A DNA stretch of 64,000 nt from Corallococcus sp. EGB (GTDB taxonomy: Bacteria > Myxococcota > Myxococcia > Myxococcales > Myxococcaceae): NCBI RefSeq assembly GCF_019968905.1, contig NZ_CP079946.1, positions 7,971,356 to 8,035,355 on the forward strand. The letters are read 5' to 3'. The notes beneath the pieces are model-generated. The model was given only the letters and a program-made list of their open reading frames with translations, was not told the DNA's origin and ran no database searches. Within the stretch, counting starts at the first letter, position 1; each line of letters begins with the position of its first letter. Shown in pieces: positions 39,522 through 47,461 of this stretch. The position numbers and the translations under genes were made by a program.

Positions 39522-41069
39522 ATGCGAGTCATCGACCTCCGCCGGATGCGGGCTCTGCTGGGCGCCCTGCTGTCGTGGGGCGCCTGCGCCTGCCATGAGC
39601 CCGCGTTCCCAGGCGAGGACACGGACTGCCCCGTGCCCGGGCTCACCCGGGCCTTCGCACAGGGGACGGCGTCCTCCCAGGTGCAGCCGCGCACGCGCTT
39701 CGGTGGGCTCAAGGTGCGGCGGGCCTCGGGACGCACCTTCGTGCTGGAGACGATGCGGGACGCGGAAGGGCGGGACACGCGCCGGCTCACCGTGTCCACG
39801 CGGGACGGCACGCTGGCGTGGCGGTTCGACGCCGCGGCCGGTGAACACCTGAGCGACTTCACCGTGCACCCGTCCGGCGAGGTCACCCTGGGCATCGAGC
39901 GCACTGGCGCGGCGGCGGACGCGTATGACCTGGTGCGCCTGTCCGCCGAGGGGCAGGTGCTCTCGCGGAACGCCCTGCCCGCGCCCGCGACGGTGCCGGA
40001 AGCGGACCTGGGCGGCACCCTGCCCTCCCCCGCGTTCCGCATGAAGTCAGCCGAGGTCCACGCCCTCACCGACGGCTGGCTTCGCATGGAGGCGCGCGGC
40101 GAGGACGTGGCCGTGGCCTTCCTGTCGCTCGTGGCCGTGCCGGAAGGCGGGCCCGGTACGCGGGAGCTGGCGTCGGGCCTGATGACGCTCCAGTGGACGG
40201 ACGGGCGCTACACCGAGCAGTGGACGCGAGTCATCGACGGGCGGCACTCCACGCAGCCGGCGGCCTGGGCCTACGACGAGTTCCGCTGGCGCGAGGCCGC
40301 GCTCCGGCCGCTGCTCGCGGTGGACTCGGACGGGCGGCTGGTGGTGGGCCGCACGTGGAACAGCTCCCGCTGCCTGGCCTCCAGCCGCGCGTTCAACGAC
40401 TTCACCTCCGTGCACTGCCGCTCCGGTGAGGACGTCGCCTCGCCCGTGGACACCGAACGCCAGCCCTTCGCCGTGACGACCTTCACGCCGGTGGGCACCC
40501 GCATCGGGACGCACGTCTTCGTCCCCGCCCGGGCGGCGGAGTTCGTCGTCTTCGACATGGCGGTGCGCGACGGCGAGGTGGCGCTCGCGGGCACCGTGGT
40601 GACGGAGGGCGCGGATGGCACCATCGCCTACTATCCGTCCGCGCCGGGCGTGCAGGACCGGATGACGCCCTACGACGGCTACCTGGGCGTGGTGTCGCTC
40701 GACTCGGGCGCCCTGCGCTTCGAGCACCGCGTGGACACGGGCCGCGCGGACCACTTCTCCGCGCTGCGCTGGACGGAGGCGGGCTGGGTGGCCGCGGGTG
40801 CCTCCGGATGGGACCGGTGGTATGGCGGGATGAGTGTTTCACGCGGCGCCGGAGCCCTGCTGGCGCTCGCGTCCGCGGACGGTCAGCCGGTGCGCACGCT
40901 GCGGCCCGGCCCCCAGGGGCAGGACCGCCACTTCCATCTGCTGGGCGTGGACGCGGACGCCGAATCGCTGGTGGCGGTGGGACTCGCGGAGGCGCCCATG
41001 ACGCACACCGGGGACGGCGGCCACCTGGAGGCCATGACCTTCGGCGGGCTCGAGGTGGAGCTGCGCTGA
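39522..41069 (+). CDS. Large hypothetical lipoprotein, beta-propeller-like
   Basis: 515 residues. MRVIDLRRMRALLGALLSWGACAC gives a signal sequence with a Cys near residue 22-24. The body is beta-rich with repeats of the type GGLKVRRASGRTFVLETMRD, LAWRFDAAAGEHLSDFTVHPSGEVTLGIERTG, LLAVDSDGRLVVGRTWNSSRCLA and LGVVSLDSGALRFEHRVDTG. These suggest propeller blades like those of myxobacterial SBBP/WD-like surface proteins. Function unknown. It ends at a good terminator (41099-41117). Confidence 0.75.
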   Translation: MRVIDLRRMRALLGALLSWGACACHEPAFPGEDTDCPVPGLTRAFAQGTASSQVQPRTRFGGLKVRRASGRTFVLETMRDAEGRDTRRLTVSTRDGTLAWRFDAAAGEHLSDFTVHPSGEVTLGIERTGAAADAYDLVRLSAEGQVLSRNALPAPATVPEADLGGTLPSPAFRMKSAEVHALTDGWLRMEARGEDVAVAFLSLVAVPEGGPGTRELASGLMTLQWTDGRYTEQWTRVIDGRHSTQPAAWAYDEFRWREAALRPLLAVDSDGRLVVGRTWNSSRCLASSRAFNDFTSVHCRSGEDVASPVDTERQPFAVTTFTPVGTRIGTHVFVPARAAEFVVFDMAVRDGEVALAGTVVTEGADGTIAYYPSAPGVQDRMTPYDGYLGVVSLDSGALRFEHRVDTGRADHFSALRWTEAGWVAAGASGWDRWYGGMSVSRGAGALLALASADGQPVRTLRPGPQGQDRHFHLLGVDADAESLVAVGLAEAPMTHTGDGGHLEAMTFGGLEVELR

Positions 41070-41098
41070 AGACCCCTCCGGGCATTCCCGCGGGTGCG

Positions 41099-41117
41099 GG
41101 CCCCCCGAGGGGCCTTT
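41099..41117 (+). terminator. Intrinsic terminator
   Basis: GGCCCC (41099-41104), loop CCGA, GGGGCC (41109-41114), then TTT. It lies 30 bases after the lipoprotein stop. The remnant at 41117-41394 on the other strand ends against it. Confidence 0.65.
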
Positions 41118-41394
41118 CAATAGACAGGCGCGTCGTCGCAGTAGTTCGCCGAGAAGAGGCAGTCCTGCGGACAGCTGGAAGGGCTCTCTCCGCAGCAGAC
41201 GTCATCTCAGCCGTTGCCCCAACAGCCCAGCCTGCCGTGCAGCTTCAGGCTGCCGCCGTGGTACGCGCCCAGGCTGAGTCGTCCCCACCGACGTTGGTGA
41301 CCTGCGCGGCGGCGGTGGAGACGAGCGTCGCGGCCGCCCCCAGGGAGATGCCTCGAAGCCAGCGCCCCAGGCGCCGGAGGGAATCATGGGTCAT
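41117..41394 (-). pseudogene. Decayed small Cys-rich secreted protein gene
   Basis: ATG 41394 gives MTHDSLRRLGRWLRGISLG, continuing into a signal peptide ending STAAAQ, then VTNVGGDD. That frame stops after 49 residues. A second frame then carries SLGAYHGGSLKLHGRLGCWGNG, an in-frame TGA, and DDVCCGESPSSCPQDCLFSANYCDDAPVY to a stop at 41117. The end matches the CGDGVCCGGESxxSCPxDC motif found in many secreted myxobacterial proteins. One indel (near the GGTGGGGAC stretch) and one nonsense codon separate it from an intact ~92-residue protein. Confidence 0.6.
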
Positions 41395-41552
41395 GAGAAG
41401 GTCCCCTGCGGCGGAACGAAGGGAGTCCCGCGTGGAGTCACCTCCCGATACGCACGGAGGCATGGAATGCGCTGTGCGGGGGGCAACGGCGTCACACGGT
41501 GATACTCCGCGTGGGTCTTGAGGGAAGGGACCCGCGACATAGGATGCCGCGC

Positions 41553-42311
41553 ATGACGACCTCCGCCTCCGACGCCTCGCGGCTGCTGGACCTGCTGTGG
41601 GAGCGTTACGCCTCCGAAGTCCCCTTCGCGCGCACCTTCGTGGCGCTGTCCGGAGGGCACTTCCGCAACGACCACGTCGCGTTCCGCACCCTCGCGCGGC
41701 CGCAAGGCGGCATCGCCCTCTTCTCCCGTGTGTTCGAGCGGCTCGGCTGGCGGCCCGCGGGCGCGTACACGTTTCCGGACGCGCACCTGTCGGCCATCTA
41801 CCTGTCCCACCCGCAAGGACTTCCGCGCGTCTTCGTGTCCGAGCTGAAGCAGGAGGAGCTCTCGCCGCGCGCCCGTGAGCTGCTCGCCGCGCTGCCGGTG
41901 GATCCACCTCCTCCGGAGGACGTGGAGGCGCTCGCGGCCTGGTTCACGGCGCCGCCGCCTCCGGACGAGGCCGCGCTGCTGGAGCTGGAGAAGGAGACGC
42001 AGTACGGCGCGTGGCTGCTGGCCTTCGGCCGCAAGGTGAATCACTTCACCGGCTCGGTGGACGACGTGGAGGCCTGGCAGCGGCGCATGCGCGACGCGGG
42101 CGTGCCCATGAAGGCGGACATCGAGGGCGCGCCCGGCACGTCGCTGAGGCAGACGGCCACGCACGCGGCCCCGCTCCCCCTGACGCTTCGGGGCGGTGGC
42201 ACGCGCGCATGGCCGTATGCGTACTTCGAGATTGCCCAGCGCTCGGGAGGGTTCGACGGGTTCCTGGGGCCGCAGGCCCGCGCGCTGTTCGACATGACGA
42301 AGCGGGGCTGA
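41553..42311 (+). CDS. DUF1338 (HglS-like) metalloenzyme
   Basis: 252 residues; ATG 41553 is chosen over 41544 for its AGGA at eight bases. This superfamily includes 2-oxoadipate dioxygenase/decarboxylase (HglS/YdcJ), Fe(II) enzymes acting in lysine catabolism. The metal-binding places are present: His in NDHVAFRTLA (about residue 41), His in FGRKVNHFTG (middle) and Glu in YAYFEIAQR (near 230). The length fits the shorter half of the family, and HglS itself is nearly twice as long, so the substrate may differ. Cytoplasmic, monocistronic, ending at a bidirectional terminator. Confidence 0.82.
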   Translation: MTTSASDASRLLDLLWERYASEVPFARTFVALSGGHFRNDHVAFRTLARPQGGIALFSRVFERLGWRPAGAYTFPDAHLSAIYLSHPQGLPRVFVSELKQEELSPRARELLAALPVDPPPPEDVEALAAWFTAPPPPDEAALLELEKETQYGAWLLAFGRKVNHFTGSVDDVEAWQRRMRDAGVPMKADIEGAPGTSLRQTATHAAPLPLTLRGGGTRAWPYAYFEIAQRSGGFDGFLGPQARALFDMTKRG

Positions 42312-42314
42312 GGC

Positions 42315-42359
42315 TCGCGGCCCGGGGACGGGATTGGAGGTGGCGCCCCCGGACCGCGA
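42315..42359. terminator. Bidirectional hairpin between convergent genes
   Basis: TCGCGGCCCGGGG (42315-42327) pairs with CCCCGGACCGCGA (42347-42359) over 19 bases with one mismatch. It sits between the DUF1338 stop and the lipoprotein stop at 42373. Confidence 0.6.
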
Positions 42360-42372
42360 CGCCTCGTGAGAC

Positions 42373-43380
42373 TCAGTGGCGGCCGCCGCCGCGCTCGCAG
42401 CGGTCGGGCAGGCTCAGCTCCGCGCCGTCGAGCGCGCCGTCGCCGCACTCCGGGCCGAAGGTGATCACGTGGCTCGTGCCGTCCGCGGTGGTGCGCGTGA
42501 GCGTGCCGCTCGTGGGCCAGGGGCACACGTCGCGCGACGGCCGGACGATGCCCGCCAGCGTCACGGTGCCCTGTGAGCCATCGAGCGAGGTCTCCGTGTA
42601 CGCACCGTCGATGGTACGCACCGGCGGCGTGTCGCTGGAGAACGCGACGGACAGCGAGCCCTCCAGCCGCACCGACTGCACCACCGTGCCGTCGGCGGCC
42701 GTGCGCGTGCGTGTCACATCCGCTTGCGTGCTCTTCTGGCGGGGCGGAGCGCCGTCCACCAGCTCCGCGGTGGAGGCGGTGGTGCCCTTCACGGTGGAGA
42801 CCTCGCCGTCGGAGTTGGTGCCGGAGACCTCGAAGGTGACGGTCTGGTTCTGCGTCACCGCGCCCGTGCAGTCCTCGGACGCTTCGTACGCGTTCACGAT
42901 GTCCACCGTGCCGCGGGTGGGGCCGCCGGGGCCCTTGCCGTCCGGCCTCCCGCCGCCGCCCGCGCCCTCCTGCGGAGGAGGCTGGCCGCCACCGCCGCCC
43001 GGTGGCTGTCCGTGACCACCGCCCGGTGGCTGTCCCCCGCCGCGTCCGCCTTCAGGGCGCGCCGGGGCTGCGCAGTCCGTCCACTCCAGGTGCACGGTGG
43101 CGGGCAGCGTCTTGCCGCACACCACCACGGTGGTGATGTCCGGGGTCGAGTCACAGTGGAAGCCCTCGATGGCCTGGGGGCGAAGCTTGTCCAGGCCGTG
43201 CAGGAGGCTGGCCACCTCCACCGCGTCGCTCGAGTCCGACGTGGCCTCCACGGCCTGGGACACATCCGACGTGGCGTCCGTGGTCGACGACTGCGACGAA
43301 CTTCCGCAGCCCACCGTCATGGTTCCCATCATCAGCGCGACTGCCCCCAGCCACTGACTGCCCTTGCTCCAGTGCCTCAT
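42373..43380 (-). CDS. Hypothetical lipoprotein with Gly/Pro/Gln-rich linker
   Basis: 335 residues from ATG 43380 (GGGAG upstream; ATG 43401 is an alternative). MRHWSKGSQWLGAVALMMGTMTVGC places Cys25 at the lipobox. After a Ser/Thr-rich stretch and a Cys-containing domain (HCDSTPDITTVVVCGKTLPATVHLEWTDC) comes a linker with repeats of GQPPGGG. Then a beta-rich part (GTVDIVNAYEASEDCTGAVTQNQTVTFEVSG, VVQSVRLEGSLSVAFSSDTPP) is followed by the tail CERGGGRH. The gene is divergent from the ECF sigma gene and may be its target. No family recognised. Confidence 0.75.
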   Translation of the reverse strand: MRHWSKGSQWLGAVALMMGTMTVGCGSSSQSSTTDATSDVSQAVEATSDSSDAVEVASLLHGLDKLRPQAIEGFHCDSTPDITTVVVCGKTLPATVHLEWTDCAAPARPEGGRGGGQPPGGGHGQPPGGGGGQPPPQEGAGGGGRPDGKGPGGPTRGTVDIVNAYEASEDCTGAVTQNQTVTFEVSGTNSDGEVSTVKGTTASTAELVDGAPPRQKSTQADVTRTRTAADGTVVQSVRLEGSLSVAFSSDTPPVRTIDGAYTETSLDGSQGTVTLAGIVRPSRDVCPWPTSGTLTRTTADGTSHVITFGPECGDGALDGAELSLPDRCERGGGRH

Positions 43381-43523
43381 GAGTGCGTGCTCCCTTGTCA
43401 TCCGGTGCCCGGCCGCTGTCCGTCCGCCCCCGTGAGACGAAATGAATTTCCGCCGTGTTCCCCGCGGGGAATTTCCCGCGGCTTTTTGAACGCGCACCTG
43501 CCCCGGCTAGAGTGCCGCCCACC

Positions 43524-44159
43524 GTGAACGACGAGCTGCGCGCACTCATCCTCGAAGCCCAGGACGGCAGCGTGCGTGCCTTTGAGTTGCTCGTGTCGTC
43601 GCACCTGCCGCGCGTGCGCCGCTTCGCGAGGGCATTCGCCGCGTCGGACTCGGATGTGGATGACCTGGCGCAGGAAGCGCTGGTGAAGGTCTACAAGAAC
43701 CTGCGCTCGTTCCGCTTCCAGTCCGCGTTCCAGACGTGGCTCTATTCGGTGGTGCGCAACGCGTTCTATGACGCCACCCGCAGCCGCGCTGGCCGCGAGC
43801 GCTCGCGCGAGGAACCGCTGGAGCAGGAGCACGCGAAGGCGCCGTCGGACGCCGAGTCCGCGGACGAAGGGATGATGCGCGCCCAGGAGCGGGACCGGTT
43901 GTGGCGGGCGCTGCGGGCGCTGCCGCCGGAGTTCCGCACCGCAGTGGTGCTCTTCGACGTGGAAGGGCACAGCTATGAAGAGGTGGCGGCCATCGAAGGG
44001 GTGCCGGTGGGCACCGTGAAGTCGCGCCTGTCGCGAGGCCGGGCGCACCTGAAGGCTCTGCTGGCGGGGGGCCAGGGCCCTGAGCGCCCGGAAGAGGATG
44101 CGCCGGTGGGAACATCCAGTCAGGACATTTCGTCGCATGCAGCAAGGAGCCGGAGATGA
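43524..44159 (+). CDS. ECF-type RNA polymerase sigma factor
   Basis: 211 residues from GTG 43524 (GTG 43512 is also possible). Sigma region 2: LVSSHLPRVRRFARAFAASDSDVDDLAQEALVKVYKNLRSFRFQSAFQTWLYSVVRNAFYD, the -10 binding part with the DLAQEAL core-binding helix. Region 4: LRALPPEFRTAVVLFDVEGHSYEEVAAIEGVPVGTVKSRLSRGRAHLKALL, the -35 reading helix. No region 1.1 or 3. The partner gene overlaps its stop by four bases, the usual sigma/anti-sigma layout, so activity is probably held by that membrane protein until an envelope signal arrives. Confidence 0.93.
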   Translation: MNDELRALILEAQDGSVRAFELLVSSHLPRVRRFARAFAASDSDVDDLAQEALVKVYKNLRSFRFQSAFQTWLYSVVRNAFYDATRSRAGRERSREEPLEQEHAKAPSDAESADEGMMRAQERDRLWRALRALPPEFRTAVVLFDVEGHSYEEVAAIEGVPVGTVKSRLSRGRAHLKALLAGGQGPERPEEDAPVGTSSQDISSHAARSRR

Positions 44160-44746
44160 GTGAGCCCGAGGACAGGGAGGACCGCGCGCTGCGCGAGCGT
44201 CTGGCGGCGCTGCGGGACGACGTGCCCGGGCCCGACTTCCAGGCCCTGCTCCACCGGCGGTTGGTAGAAGCCGGCCCTCCCATACCGGCATCAGGGTGGG
44301 ATGCGGTGCGGGACTTCTGGCGGCGGCGCGCGCCGGTGCTCTGGCCGGCGGTGGGCGTGGCAGCGGGCGTGGCCACCTTCCTGGTGCTGGGCGCGGTCCG
44401 TGGCACGCCTGGAACGGAAGCTCCGGCGATGGCCGGGCTTGAGCGGCCCGGAACGCAGGTGCCGGTGAGCAAGGTGGCGGTCATCAAGCTGGACTTCACG
44501 GCGGACGTGGCCGTGGAGCAGGCGGACTTCCAGGTGAGCCTCCCGGAGGGGCTGTCCTTCTGGGCGGATGGAGAGGAATTGCCGCTGCGCTCCTATCAAT
44601 GGACGCAGCCGTTGAGCGCGGGCAGCAACGTGATTCCCATCGCGGTGCGGGGCCAGCGGCCGGGGCGCTACCTGGTGACGGCGCTGGCGCGCGCGGGCGA
44701 CCAGCGCATCGAGCACGATGTCGTGCTGGAGGTCACGGGCGGATGA
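44156..44746 (+). CDS. Membrane-anchored anti-sigma-like protein
   Basis: 196 residues from ATG 44156, inside the sigma-gene stop. The N-terminal cytoplasmic ~57 residues (REDRALRERLAALRDDVPGPDFQALLHRRLVEAG) are helical and charged, suiting sigma binding. There is one membrane helix (VLWPAVGVAAGVATFLVLGAV, about 61-81). The periplasmic domain (KLDFTADVAVEQADFQVSLPEGLSFWADGEELPLRSYQW) resembles a small Ig-like sensor. No zinc-binding HxxxCxxC of ZAS anti-sigmas. Function is assigned by position and topology. Confidence 0.75.
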   Translation: MSEPEDREDRALRERLAALRDDVPGPDFQALLHRRLVEAGPPIPASGWDAVRDFWRRRAPVLWPAVGVAAGVATFLVLGAVRGTPGTEAPAMAGLERPGTQVPVSKVAVIKLDFTADVAVEQADFQVSLPEGLSFWADGEELPLRSYQWTQPLSAGSNVIPIAVRGQRPGRYLVTALARAGDQRIEHDVVLEVTGG

Positions 44747-45189
44747 AGACCTGGCTGTCGACACCGGCGCTCGTCGGTCTCCTGTGGCTGGGAGGCGGAA
44801 CCGCGCATGCGCAGCAGACGCCGGCACCGCCGCCATCGGAGGCCGTGCGGCCACCCGAGGCCCCCGCGCCTCCGCCCCCCTCCGGCGCACAGCAGGCGCA
44901 CGTGCGCAGCTCGCACACGGTGGACGTCATCGCGCCGGGGGAGCAGGTGGACACCATCCTGGGCCGCCGGAACATGGAGCGCCCTGCCCCACCGCCCCGG
45001 AGCGACACGGTCCGGCCACCCTCCGGCCCGGAGGGTCGGGGCCCCACGGGAGGCCCGGGACAGGACGGCCGTCCCAACGGGCCGCGCCCGCCAGGGGAAG
45101 AGGGCCGCATGCGCTCGCCCTCACCGAGGACCGACGGCGCACCACCTCCGCCCAACCAGCAGCCCCCCCATCAACAGCCCCGGCGCTGA
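44743..45189 (+). CDS. Secreted Pro/Gly-rich protein of the sigma-factor operon
   Basis: 148 residues from ATG 44743 in the preceding stop. A signal peptide (MKTWLSTPALVGLLWLGGGTAHAQQ) is followed by low-complexity Pro-rich sequence (PPPSEAVRPPEAPAPPPPS). A short ordered piece (HVRSSHTVDVIAPGEQVDTILGRR) comes next, then a Pro/Gly/Arg tail ending HQQPRR. Extended and basic, it may be a periplasmic spacer or ligand. Coupled to the sigma and anti-sigma genes, so probably part of the same envelope circuit. No known family. Confidence 0.7.
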   Translation: MKTWLSTPALVGLLWLGGGTAHAQQTPAPPPSEAVRPPEAPAPPPPSGAQQAHVRSSHTVDVIAPGEQVDTILGRRNMERPAPPPRSDTVRPPSGPEGRGPTGGPGQDGRPNGPRPPGEEGRMRSPSPRTDGAPPPPNQQPPHQQPRR

Positions 45190-45270
45190 AGGCCGGTGGG
45201 AGCCGGGGGCCGGAGGATGGCCAGGGGGAGGCGTTCACACTCGCGAGGTCCTGGCCCCGGTCTTCCAAAA

Positions 45271-45361
45271 CCTGTCCGACTGTCGGACAGGTTTCCGCGG
45301 ATCCGCCGGGGACAAGGGGGTTCGGCCTTGAGGGTCCAGACCTGTCCGACTGTCGGACAGG
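45271..45361. repeat. Two perfect units of the 21-bp palindrome, 70 bp apart
   Basis: Cores at 45271-45291 and 45341-45361 are both perfect 10-1-10 palindromes (arms CCTGTCCGAC and GTCGGACAGG around T). They are spaced 70 bp, the same period as in the large array 39 kb away. They sit in the 337 bases between the Pro-rich gene and the TPR/barrel gene; no gene is seen there. Confidence 0.9.
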
Positions 45362-45526
45362 TTCTTGCGGCCCCCGAGGACGGCGGGCTCCAGCAGGGTT
45401 GCGCTGGCGGCTCCGTGGGAACGGGCCTGGGTCTGCGCGAACCGGGACCTCCCTCCATCCCTCCGTGCGGGATGGCGCGGTGCGCCGCCCTCGCCCCCGT
45501 GCGGGGAATGCGCTACGTCGCAGGGC

Positions 45527-47314
45527 GTGTGGACGGGCCTGCTGCTCCTGGTGGCGCTCGCGGCCGGGGAGCCGCTGGAGGACGCGCGCGAGGCCTTCGC
45601 GGCGGGCCGGTACGCGGAAGCCGAGCAACAGGCGCTCCAGGCCCCACCTTCCGGCGCCTCGCTGTACCTCGTGGGCCTGGCCCGCTTCCGCCTGGGCCGT
45701 CCCGCGGAGGCCCTGGAGTCCCTCGATGCCGCGGGGAGTGCTCCGGATGCGCCGGAGCCCGATGCCTGGAACTTCAACCGGGGCGCGTGCCTCTACGCCC
45801 TCGGACGCTTCGCGGAAGCGGAGGAGTCCTTCGCGCAAGTCCGTGAAGGGGCGCCGCTCGCCCGCGTGGCGTGGCTCAACGCGGGCTTCGCCGCGTTCGA
45901 CGCGGGCGCCCCGGACCGCGCCGCGCGGTGGGCCGAGCGCGCCGCCCCAGGCGCATCCAGGGAAGAGGCCCTCCAGGTCGAGCAGCTGCGCGCCCTGCTC
46001 GCGCCCATCGTGAATGAAGGCGATGAGGCCTATCGCCAGGGACTCGCGTCCTTCGACGCTGGCCGCTTCGATGAAGCCCGTGCGCACTTCCTGCGCGCGG
46101 CGGCACGCCAACCCGACTCCGGCAGGGCCCGGCTCATGGCGGGCGCATCAGCCTGGCGCCTGGGCTTGCGCACCGAAGCCCGCGAGGCCCTCCTCGCGGC
46201 GCTCGCGCTGACGTTGAGCCCGCTGGACCGCGAGACGGCGCACCAGTACCTGGACCTGCTCTCCTACGGGCTGCGCTCCAGCGGCCCGGGCTTCTGGGTC
46301 TCCGCGAGCGCGGGGCCGGGCTTCGACAGCAACGTGCTCCAGGTGGGCGTCGCGGCCCGCGACGTGTCCGGCGCGAACGCGGACGTGGTGACCGCGAGCG
46401 CCTTCGCGGAGGCCACCGTCGGCCTCACCACCCGCCTCCGCCTGTCCGACAGGCTCGTCGCGGCCCTGTCCTACGGCGGCAGCCAGCGCGTCTATGCCCA
46501 TGCGTCCGTGCGGGACTACTCGCTCCAACTGCACCGCGCCACGGCGGCCCTGGAGTGGGAGGCCGCGCGTCAGGTGCGCGCGGGGCTGCTCGCGGGCGGA
46601 GACCTGTTCTTCACCGGCCTGGAGGACTTCCGGGGGCTCCAGGCCTCCGTGAACGCCAACGCCTGGCTTGCCTGGGATGAAACCGAACGCACCACCACGC
46701 GGCTGGACCTGGGCGTGGCCGCCAAGGACGGGCTCGGCGAGGAGTTCGCGTATCTCACCGGCCCCCGCCTGGACGCGACGCTGTCCCAGGAATGGCGCCT
46801 GGGCCCGGCGGGCGCCACGGCGTGGTACCGCTACCGGCAGGACCGCATCGGCACGCTGGAGCAGTCCTTCACCAGCTCGGACGAGGCCCTCGTTTCGCAG
46901 ACGTATGTCATTCCATTCGGGTTCACGGGCCACGCCGTGGGCGCCTCCGGCCGGTGGCAACTCCTGCCCTGGCTCACCGCCAGCCTGGACGCGGACCTGG
47001 AGTGGCGCCGCTACCAGGAGGACAACGCCTTGCGCGTCGTGACGGCCACGGGCGACACCGAGACGTGGAACGCGCGCCGCCGCCACGACACGCGCTTCGT
47101 GCTCATCCCCACCGTGAGCGCCCGGCTGTCCAGCCACCTGCGGCTCCTCGCGCGTTACGAGTTGCTGGTGAACCGCTCCAACATCGACATGCGGCTGACG
47201 GACGATGACCCGGCCGCGTGCGAGGGCTCGACGCACCTGTGCCACGCGTATGACGCCACGAACGGCAACTACGAGAAGCACGGGGTGACGCTCCAGCTCG
47301 AAGCCGCCTGGTGA
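45527..47314 (+). CDS. TPR-domain outer-membrane beta-barrel protein
   Basis: 595 residues from GTG 45527; the start is uncertain, since the open frame reaches 45365 but runs through the repeat. A short hydrophobic start (VWTGLLLLVALAAGEP) is the signal. Residues about 20-240 are TPR-like repeats (AREAFAAGRYAEAEQQAL, NFNRGACLYALGRFAEAEESFAQV, YRQGLASFDAGRFDEARAHFLRAA). From about 255 beta-strands alternate (FWVSASAGPGFDSNVLQVG, GLTTRLRLSDRLVAALSYGG, ATAWYRYRQDR), ending LQLEAAW with a terminal aromatic, as in barrels with periplasmic TPR domains (surface lipoprotein assembly modifier-like). It may belong to the upstream sigma circuit. Confidence 0.8.
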   Translation: MWTGLLLLVALAAGEPLEDAREAFAAGRYAEAEQQALQAPPSGASLYLVGLARFRLGRPAEALESLDAAGSAPDAPEPDAWNFNRGACLYALGRFAEAEESFAQVREGAPLARVAWLNAGFAAFDAGAPDRAARWAERAAPGASREEALQVEQLRALLAPIVNEGDEAYRQGLASFDAGRFDEARAHFLRAAARQPDSGRARLMAGASAWRLGLRTEAREALLAALALTLSPLDRETAHQYLDLLSYGLRSSGPGFWVSASAGPGFDSNVLQVGVAARDVSGANADVVTASAFAEATVGLTTRLRLSDRLVAALSYGGSQRVYAHASVRDYSLQLHRATAALEWEAARQVRAGLLAGGDLFFTGLEDFRGLQASVNANAWLAWDETERTTTRLDLGVAAKDGLGEEFAYLTGPRLDATLSQEWRLGPAGATAWYRYRQDRIGTLEQSFTSSDEALVSQTYVIPFGFTGHAVGASGRWQLLPWLTASLDADLEWRRYQEDNALRVVTATGDTETWNARRRHDTRFVLIPTVSARLSSHLRLLARYELLVNRSNIDMRLTDDDPAACEGSTHLCHAYDATNGNYEKHGVTLQLEAAW

Positions 47315-47461
47315 GCCTGTCGCGGGTGTGTCGGCTCCGCGATGAAGGGACCCCTCTCCGGGGTGGGGCCTTCAGGCACAGCGGCGTGGGCAACGTGTTG
47401 CAGGGGCCCGGCCGCCCCTCCACCTTGGCGCACGACGAACCCACGACAGAGGAGGCACACC

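Noticed and set aside
36485-40087. 1200-residue minus-strand ORF opposite the M16 peptidase
   Set aside because: Antisense shadow; plus strand has signal peptide and zinc motif.
41190-41230. UGA as selenocysteine in the Cys-rich protein
   Set aside because: A frameshift is also needed upstream and no SECIS-like hairpin is evident; a CGA-to-TGA nonsense change explains it better.
46441-46453. Short 13-bp palindrome as a definite family member
   Set aside because: It encodes the ordinary peptide RLSDRL; 13 bp could arise by codon choice. Mentioned only as possible.
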